A stretch of 21,518 bases of DNA from Dokdonella_A sp035545255 (lineage in GTDB: Bacteria; Pseudomonadota; Gammaproteobacteria; Xanthomonadales; Rhodanobacteraceae), in contig DASZYR010000006.1 in NCBI GenBank assembly GCA_035545255.1, positions 1 to 21,518 of the forward strand. The letters are read 5' to 3'. The position numbers and the translations under genes were made by a program. The first letter of the stretch is position 1; the number at the start of each line of letters is the position of its first letter. The notes under the pieces are model-generated. The model was not told where the DNA came from, made no database searches, and was given only the letters and a program-made list of their open reading frames with translations. Of this stretch, positions 14,971 to 21,518 are shown one piece after another.

Positions 14971-15055
14971 CGTCATCCCGCCAAGACGAGGATCCGGTGC
15001 CTTCTGCTACCGCATCGAAGGCCCGGGCCCCACTTTGGCGGGGACGACGGGATTC
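14971..15055. repeat. Degenerate copy of the palindromic REP-like element
   Basis: CGTCATCCCGCCAA at 14971-14984 faces TTGGCGGGGACGACG at 15035-15049, inverted, with GGCCCGGGCC in the loop. Size (about 85 bp) and arm sequence resemble the element at 6565-6648. It lies in the 287-nt gap between aspS and the DUF3011 gene; the gap otherwise holds the terminator of the latter and the possible aspS promoter. Confidence 0.55.
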
Positions 15056-15069
15056 ACGCTTCCGGTGGC

Positions 15070-15102
15070 GAGAAAGAAAACGCCCGCCTTCCGGCGGGCG
15101 TT
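15070..15102 (-). terminator. Rho-independent terminator of the DUF3011 gene
   Basis: A perfect 10-bp stem AACGCCCGCC/GGCGGGCGTT (15079-15088 with 15093-15102) with a 4-nt loop. Read on the minus strand it is followed by TTTCTTTCTC. It starts 24 nt after the stop codon of the gene at 15127-15750. It is the clearest terminator in the window. Confidence 0.85.
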
Positions 15103-15126
15103 CCCTCACTCCATCGGCTCTTGCGA

Positions 15127-15750
15127 TCAGCGCCAGCGACGCTCGATCGTGAAGACCGCCTCGCAGCCGCCATCGACCCACACGCCGGCGCGGTTCCAGC
15201 CCCAGGTACGGCCTTCGACGCACGGCGTCTTCGAGATCTGGCGCGAGACGAAGACGCGTCCGCCACGGCCGGTGTCGACCTGGCACATGTTGTAGTTGTA
15301 TCCGCCGCTCGCGCAGCGCACGTTGATCGACCTATCCCAGCCGGGACCCGGCTGCCACGGCCCCGGACCCGGACCTGGACCCGGCGGACCGCCGGCCCAG
15401 CGGCGCTGCACGCGGAAGACGCCTTCGCAGCCACCGTTGACCCAGACGCCGGCACGGTTGAAGCCCCAGTTGCGGCCTTCGACGCAGGGCGTCTTCGAGA
15501 TCTGCCGAACGAGCGACACGCGGCTGCCGCGTCCCGTGTCGATCTGGCACATGTTGTAGCTGTAGCCCTCGCTCGCGCAGCGCACGTCGATGTCGCGATC
15601 CCAGCCGGGGCCCGGACGCCAGTCGCCGCCGTATTGTGCGACGGCTGCCGATTCGACGAGCCCGGCCAGAGGCGCGGTCTGCGCGGATGCGATTCCCGCG
15701 ACGCCGACCGAGAAGGCCAGTGCCGCGGCGAAGCTGACTGTTCTCTGCAT
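15127..15750 (-). CDS. Secreted protein with two tandem DUF3011 domains
   Basis: The 207-residue product has a signal peptide (MQRTVSFAAALAFSVGVAGIASA, cleavage before QTAP), so it is exported. Two DUF3011-type domains follow, residues 44-118 and 132-206, each with four cysteines in the pattern VRC ... NMC ... TPCVEGR.WG ... GGC, probably two disulfides each. A Gly-Pro linker (GPPGPGPGPGP) joins them. By eye the two copies agree at 58 of 75 positions, so the duplication is fairly recent or under strong constraint. DUF3011 has no assigned function that I know of. The start has a good Shine-Dalgarno sequence (GGGGAGAG, 4 nt before ATG). It has its own terminator and is probably a single-gene unit. 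Confidence 0.88.
   Translation of the reverse strand: MQRTVSFAAALAFSVGVAGIASAQTAPLAGLVESAAVAQYGGDWRPGPGWDRDIDVRCASEGYSYNMCQIDTGRGSRVSLVRQISKTPCVEGRNWGFNRAGVWVNGGCEGVFRVQRRWAGGPPGPGPGPGPWQPGPGWDRSINVRCASGGYNYNMCQVDTGRGGRVFVSRQISKTPCVEGRTWGWNRAGVWVDGGCEAVFTIERRWR
15133..15621 (-). repeat. Tandem duplication within the DUF3011 gene
   Basis: Copy A (15397-15621) and copy B (15133-15357) encode 75-residue units about 77% identical at protein level by eye count. They are separated by 39 nt encoding the Gly-Pro linker. Confidence 0.85.
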
Positions 15751-15834
15751 GATCTCTCCCCGATGGTTGAACTCGTGACGCGCGGCCAGTCTAGACGATG
15801 GTCCTGAACGAATCGCAAAGAATCGCGTCGCGCA

Positions 15835-16188
15835 TCAGCCGACTTCGGGGCCCTTCGACTTGACGGGTGTCGCCGCGGGTTTGGCGTCCTTGCCGCCGCT
15901 TTCGGAAGAGGACGAAGCGGATTTCGCCGGTTCGCCGCCGGAAACGGATTTCGCGTCCGTCTTCGGCGCGTCGTCCTTCGCGGCGAGATTGCGCTTCTTG
16001 TCGCCGTCCTTCTTGAAATCGGTTTCGTACCAGCCGCTTCCGGCGAGGCGGAACGCGGGCGCGGTGAGCTTGCGCTTCACGTGCGTCTTGCCGCACGTCG
16101 GACAGACGGTCGGATCGGGATCGGAAAGCTTCTGCAGGCGCTCGAAGATCTCGCCGCAGTCGGGGCATTCGAATTCGTAGATGGGCAT
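15835..16188 (-). CDS. FmdB-family zinc-ribbon protein
   Basis: Short putative regulatory protein (117 residues) of the FmdB/CxxC_CxxC_SSSS type. It begins MPIYEFECPDCGEIFERLQKLSDPDPTVCPTCGKTHVKRKLTAPAFRLAGSGWYETDF. The two CxxC pairs (CPDC and CPTC) form the zinc ribbon, and GSGWYETDFKK is the usual end of the domain. The tail from about residue 60 is Lys/Ala/Ser/Asp-rich and low in complexity (AKSASSSSESGGKDAKPAATP), as in relatives. ATG 16188 is chosen because the family always begins MPIYEY/F. FmdB-like genes commonly lie next to aspS in gammaproteobacteria, as I recall; here the DUF3011 gene lies between them. Its molecular role is not established. Confidence 0.92.
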   Translation of the reverse strand: MPIYEFECPDCGEIFERLQKLSDPDPTVCPTCGKTHVKRKLTAPAFRLAGSGWYETDFKKDGDKKRNLAAKDDAPKTDAKSVSGGEPAKSASSSSESGGKDAKPAATPVKSKGPEVG

Positions 16189-16237
16189 GGATCGATTATC
16201 GTCGTTTCGGAGCGTGGCTTGCAGTTTGCGCCGTTCT

Positions 16238-16334
16238 CCTCTACCGCTTCCGGGAGAGGTCGGGTGAGAGCACGCGTGGTTCGACGCCCGACTCCGAATG
16301 CCCCGCCTTGCCCTCTCCCGCAAGCGCGAGAGGG
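16238..16334. repeat. Second copy of the CCCTCTCCCGC hairpin repeat, between clpB and fmdB-like gene
   Basis: An imperfect stem CCTCTACCGC/CCGGGAGAGG (16238-16259) and a stem CCCTCTCCCGC/GCGCGAGAGGG (16311-16334), with GGGTGAG between, repeat the layout seen at 12211-12299. It fills the 156-nt gap. No T-run follows on the clpB strand, so a terminator role is not supported. Confidence 0.7.
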
Positions 16335-16344
16335 AAAAGCGGCG

Positions 16345-18927
<2,583 letters not shown>

Positions 18928-18969
18928 GCGCAACGCTCCGCGCAACATCGGCCTGAAAATGATTGCACC

Positions 18970-18999
18970 AATGTTGGTCTTTTGCCGATCGCGTTCAAG
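18970..18999 (-). promoter_or_regulatory. Possible sigma-32 (heat-shock) promoter of clpB
   Basis: Minus strand: CTTGAAC at 18993-18999, 15-nt spacer, CCAACATT at 18970-18977. The -35 matches CTTGAAA in 6 of 7; the -10 matches CCCCATNT only partly. The location, in the 162-nt gap between divergent clpB and the oxidoreductase gene, and the known heat-shock control of clpB favour it. Confidence 0.4.
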
Positions 19000-19089
19000 G
19001 CCCGAGCCGAATATGGCCGGTGATCCCGGCCGGTGGTCGCGTTGCGCGGCAGACGGCACACTGGGGAGGGTTCGGCGGCGGGCGACGGA

Positions 19090-20241
19090 ATGGTGCGGTT
19101 TTCGGTGATCGTGCTCGGCGGATACGGTCTGTTCGGATCGAGGATCGTGCGCCGCCTTGCCCGCGAACGCGGATGGCGCATCGTCGTCGCCGGCCGCGAC
19201 GGGACGGCAGCGGTGAAGCTCTGCGATGCGCTTCGACGGGATCAGGCTGTCGCGGCGACGCTCGTGCCGCTCGCCTGCGACATCCACGCGACCGGGTTTT
19301 GCGACGTCCTCCAGCGCGAGGGCGCGCGCCTGGTCATCAACACGTGCGGCCCGTTCCAGCGACAGGACTACGCCATCGCACGCGCCGCGCTCGATGCGGA
19401 TGCCGATTACATCGATCTCGCCGACGCACGCGATTACGTCGCCGGGTTCGGCGCGCTCGACGATGCGGCTCGCGGCGGCGGCCGCGTCGCGATCGCCGGC
19501 GCGAGCACGGTTCCGGGTCTGAGCGCCGCGGTCGTCGACCATTTCGTTCCGGCGTTCGCCCATCTCGATGCAATCGACATCGGCATCAGCCCCGGCAACC
19601 GGACGCCGCGCGGCCTCGCGACCGTCGCGGCGATCCTCGGCTACGTCGGCCGGCCGCTGCCATGGCTCGAAGACCACCGACGCCGCACCGTCGCCGGCTG
19701 GCAATCGCTTCGCCGTCATCGCTATCCGGCGCCGGCCGGCACGCGCTGGCTCGCGGCGTGCGACGTCCCGGACCTCGATCTCTTCCCGAGACGCTACGCC
19801 GGACTTCGCGCGCTCCGTTTCCGGGCCGGCCTCGAGCTGAAACGCCTTCATCTCGCACTGTGGCTCCTTTCCTGGCTCGTGCGCGCCGGCCTCGTGCGCT
19901 CGCTCGATCGCCACGCGCGAGCGATGAAATCGCTCAGCGAACGCTTCGAGCGCATGGGCGGCGACGCCGGAGCGATGCACGTCGAGATCGAGGGCTTCGA
20001 TCGCGACGGCCAGCCGCTCGGCCTGCGCTGGCAACTCGTCGCCGAAGGGGGCGACGGGCCCGAGATTCCCGCGACGGCAGCGGTGCTTCTTGCGCGAAAG
20101 ATCGCGGCGGGCGACGTCCAGCTGCGCGGCGCCATGCCGTGCGTCGGCCTCTTCACGCTCGAGGAGTTTCTCGCCGCGCTCGACGGCTACGCGATCAAGA
20201 CCTCGATCGAGCGGTTTCAGCCGAGGAATCGCATAGCCTGA
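19090..20241 (+). CDS. Saccharopine dehydrogenase-like NAD(P)-binding oxidoreductase
   Basis: The 383-residue protein starts MVRFSVIVLGGYGLFGSRIVRRLA, a Rossmann dinucleotide-binding strand with GGxGxxG. It continues with features of the saccharopine-dehydrogenase-like superfamily: RLVINTCGPFQRQDYAIARAALDADADYIDLADARDYV and VAIAGASTVPGLSAAVVDHF. A hydrophobic stretch (LHLALWLLSWLVRAGLV) lies near residue 265. It is not a lysine-pathway enzyme on this evidence; homologues of this type often occur beside or fused to DUF4166, which is encoded opposite it here. It is the only complete plus-strand gene. It diverges from clpB (162 nt) and its 3' end overlaps the DUF393 gene by 25 nt tail to tail. 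GGGGAGGG lies about 20 nt before ATG, too far to be an ideal ribosome site. Confidence 0.85.
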   Translation: MVRFSVIVLGGYGLFGSRIVRRLARERGWRIVVAGRDGTAAVKLCDALRRDQAVAATLVPLACDIHATGFCDVLQREGARLVINTCGPFQRQDYAIARAALDADADYIDLADARDYVAGFGALDDAARGGGRVAIAGASTVPGLSAAVVDHFVPAFAHLDAIDIGISPGNRTPRGLATVAAILGYVGRPLPWLEDHRRRTVAGWQSLRRHRYPAPAGTRWLAACDVPDLDLFPRRYAGLRALRFRAGLELKRLHLALWLLSWLVRAGLVRSLDRHARAMKSLSERFERMGGDAGAMHVEIEGFDRDGQPLGLRWQLVAEGGDGPEIPATAAVLLARKIAAGDVQLRGAMPCVGLFTLEEFLAALDGYAIKTSIERFQPRNRIA

Positions 20242-20618
20242 TCCGGCGTCGGAACCAGGCATTGCTCGGTGCGGCCGAACCAGCGGTACCGGTTGCGCGC
20301 GAGCCATCGATACAGCGGATCGCGCACGAAGCGCGGAATTGCGCGCAGCGCCACCGTCGCGCGCCACGCGCCGCCGAAGCTCGCGAGCACGCGCAGTATC
20401 GCCTCGCTGTCCTGGAATCCGCGGCCGTCGACGACGTAGAGCAGCGAGAGCGGATCATCCGGATCGAGCCCGAACTCCGCGAGCAGTGCGCGCCCGGGCG
20501 CCGATTGCATCGATGCGAGCCGGATCCGTGCGCTCCGATCGTGACGCAGGATGAAGCGGACCCAGCGGCTGCACAGCACGCAGATGCTGTCGAACACGAC
20601 GACAGGCGCTTCACTCAT
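20217..20618 (-). CDS. DCC (DUF393) family thiol-disulfide oxidoreductase-like protein
   Basis: The 133-residue protein begins MSEAPVVVFDSICVLCSRWVRFILRHDRSARIRLASMQS, the DCC-family opening in which a conserved Asp is followed by CxxC (here C13-VL-C16, in DSICVLC) and then WVRF..RHD. The remainder, LLYVVDGRGFQDSEAILRVLASFGG and YRWLARNRYRWFGRTEQC, also fits the family. The CxxC and predicted thioredoxin-like fold suggest redox chemistry, unproven. Its ATG overlaps the end of the PgeF-DUF4166 gene by 8 nt, so the two are translationally coupled. Its 3' end overlaps the convergent oxidoreductase gene. Confidence 0.9.
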   Translation of the reverse strand: MSEAPVVVFDSICVLCSRWVRFILRHDRSARIRLASMQSAPGRALLAEFGLDPDDPLSLLYVVDGRGFQDSEAILRVLASFGGAWRATVALRAIPRFVRDPLYRWLARNRYRWFGRTEQCLVPTPDQAMRFLG

Positions 20619-21518
20619 CGACCGCCTCGAGCCAGCCTTCGTAGCGCACGAGCTCGCCGACCCACGGCAGCGCGGCTTCGACCTCGAAACGGTAGCGCCC
20701 ATCCCGCTGCGATTCGGCCGCGCGGACGCCACGGAACCAGCGCGCCGGCAGGGGGAGGCCGATTGCGAGGACGCGGCGCGGCTCCCAGCGCAGCACCCCG
20801 TCGGTGGCCGACAGCGCGAACTCGAACGTCGCGAGGCCGAGGCGCTCGCGCAGCAGCGCGCCGCGCTGGCGCAGTCGCGAGCGCATGCACTCGGTGCCGA
20901 AGCGGCGGGTCCACGTCTCCTCGTGCGCGCTCGCTTCGATCTCGACTTCGATGGGCGTCGCATCCGCTGCGCCGGGAAGACGCGTCGCCCAGCCGCAGAG
21001 CCGCGAGAGCCAGCCTGCGCCGCGGCGCACGTCGGCCGTGCCGCGATAACGCCGAATCCCGGTCGTTGAATGCAGCGCGCGGACGCGCGGCGGAAGCCGA
21101 TCGAATGCGTCGCCCAGAAGGCGTGCGAACACCGGCTGCAACGCGTCGCCGGCGGCGTCCGCGGCGACGGCTTCGTCGGTGCGGGCACGCACGGTCGCGG
21201 GCTCGATCCAGATCAGGCTCGCGAAGCGTCCGGTCTCGCGATGGCGCCGATACGAGTAGAACCGATCGTCCGAAAACGTATCGAAACCGCCGCAGGCGAT
21301 ACGCGTCACGCCGGCGCGCGTCAGGCGCGCGCGTGCGAGCGCGCAGAGATCGCACGTCCAGTGGCCGGGCCGCGTGGGCGCGAACGCTTCGGCATCGGCC
21401 GCGTTCGCGTCGACGAATGCCGCGCGCACTTCGTCTCCGACTTCGTACGACGTCGCGCCGATCGCGGGACCGAGCCACGCGACCAGCGACGCCGGCGCGA
21501 TGCCGAGCTTCGCGATCG
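20611..21518 (-). CDS. PgeF/YfiH (laccase-domain) C-terminal half fused to DUF4166 domain (partial)
   Basis: The frame is open to the right edge, so the 5' part is missing. The first 90 or so visible residues, LGIAPASLVAWLGPAIGATSYEVGDEVRAAFV ... GHWTCDLCALARARLTRAGV ... RFYSYRRHRETGRFASLIWI, are the C-terminal half of PgeF (YfiH, the peptidoglycan-editing factor of the multicopper-polyphenol-oxidase-like family), ending where that protein normally stops. The frame runs on through a 25-residue linker (EPATVRARTDEAVAADAAGDALQPV) into FARLLGDAFDRLPPRVRALHSTTGIRRYRGTADVRRGAGWLSRL ... RWTR-like and PWVGELVRYEGWLEAVDE, a DUF4166 domain. No stop separates them; a GTG in the linker could give DUF4166 alone, but has no Shine-Dalgarno sequence. 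The zinc-site His/Cys residues of PgeF lie beyond the window. The usual CT before the FSYRR region is replaced (GGFDTFSDD). Confidence 0.85.
   Translation of the reverse strand, partial: IAKLGIAPASLVAWLGPAIGATSYEVGDEVRAAFVDANAADAEAFAPTRPGHWTCDLCALARARLTRAGVTRIACGGFDTFSDDRFYSYRRHRETGRFASLIWIEPATVRARTDEAVAADAAGDALQPVFARLLGDAFDRLPPRVRALHSTTGIRRYRGTADVRRGAGWLSRLCGWATRLPGAADATPIEVEIEASAHEETWTRRFGTECMRSRLRQRGALLRERLGLATFEFALSATDGVLRWEPRRVLAIGLPLPARWFRGVRAAESQRDGRYRFEVEAALPWVGELVRYEGWLEAVDE

Noticed and set aside
14840..15126. tRNA or small RNA gene in the longest intergenic gap
   Set aside because: No cloverleaf or T-loop (GGTTCGA) pattern was found; the gap is explained by the palindromic repeat, a terminator and a possible promoter.
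12986..15295. A 769-codon plus-strand open frame opposite aspS
   Set aside because: Low-complexity Arg/Asp/Glu product, opposite a textbook AspRS.
21190..21215. A sequencing frameshift joining pgeF and DUF4166
   Set aside because: Both domains and the linker are in a single frame without compensating shifts, so no error is needed to explain the join; a point change of a stop codon cannot be excluded and is listed as a test.

Overview
The window is GC-rich bacterial chromosome, densely packed, with almost every gene on the minus strand. Gene content (complete Tol-Pal cluster, queC/queE, ruvCAB, ClpB) and order point to a gammaproteobacterium. The closest fit I can argue is the Xanthomonadales (Rhodanobacteraceae/Xanthomonadaceae type). 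This rests on three things: kup lying between ruvA and ruvB, many short heptamer arrays and REP-like palindromes at gene borders, and a secreted protein ending in a DGF-type tail. That assignment is inference; no rRNA is present.

Layout, left to right. 2-628 (+): the C-terminal part of a secreted beta-helix / choice-of-anchor Q-like protein, cut by the left edge. 722-2351 (-): queE-queC, two steps of 7-deazaguanine (queuosine precursor) synthesis. 2237-7895 (-): ybgC-tolQ-tolR-tolA-tolB-pal-cpoB, the complete Tol-Pal envelope-constriction machine. 7945-12155 (-): ruvC-ruvA-kup-ruvB, Holliday-junction processing with a potassium transporter inserted. 12355-16188 (-): a small alpha/beta hydrolase, aspS, a secreted protein with two tandem DUF3011 domains, and an FmdB-type zinc-ribbon protein. 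16345-18927 (-): clpB. 19090-20241 (+): a saccharopine-dehydrogenase-like oxidoreductase, the only complete plus-strand gene. 20217-21518 (-): a DCC/DUF393 protein and, running off the right edge, a gene in which the C-terminal half of PgeF/YfiH is fused in frame to a DUF4166 domain.

Most of the window is housekeeping. The unusual parts are two. First, at the right end the familiar pgeF-clpB neighbourhood (rluD-yfiH-clpB in E. coli) contains an extra three-part module (DUF4166, DUF393/DCC, saccharopine-dehydrogenase-like). One part of it is covalently joined to PgeF, and the others overlap each other head-to-tail or tail-to-tail. Second, several families of short repeats occupy gene borders: 7-bp arrays of GGGATTC, GGGGAAT and GCGAGCG, a palindromic element carrying CCCGCGAAAGCGGG, and CCCTCTCCCGC hairpins. 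In places they have been taken into coding sequence (N-terminus of YbgC, C-terminus of RuvB, probable start region of TolB).

I found no tRNA, rRNA, CRISPR array, transposase, phage gene or origin. Very long plus-strand open frames lie opposite kup/ruvAC, aspS and clpB; I treat them as composition artefacts.
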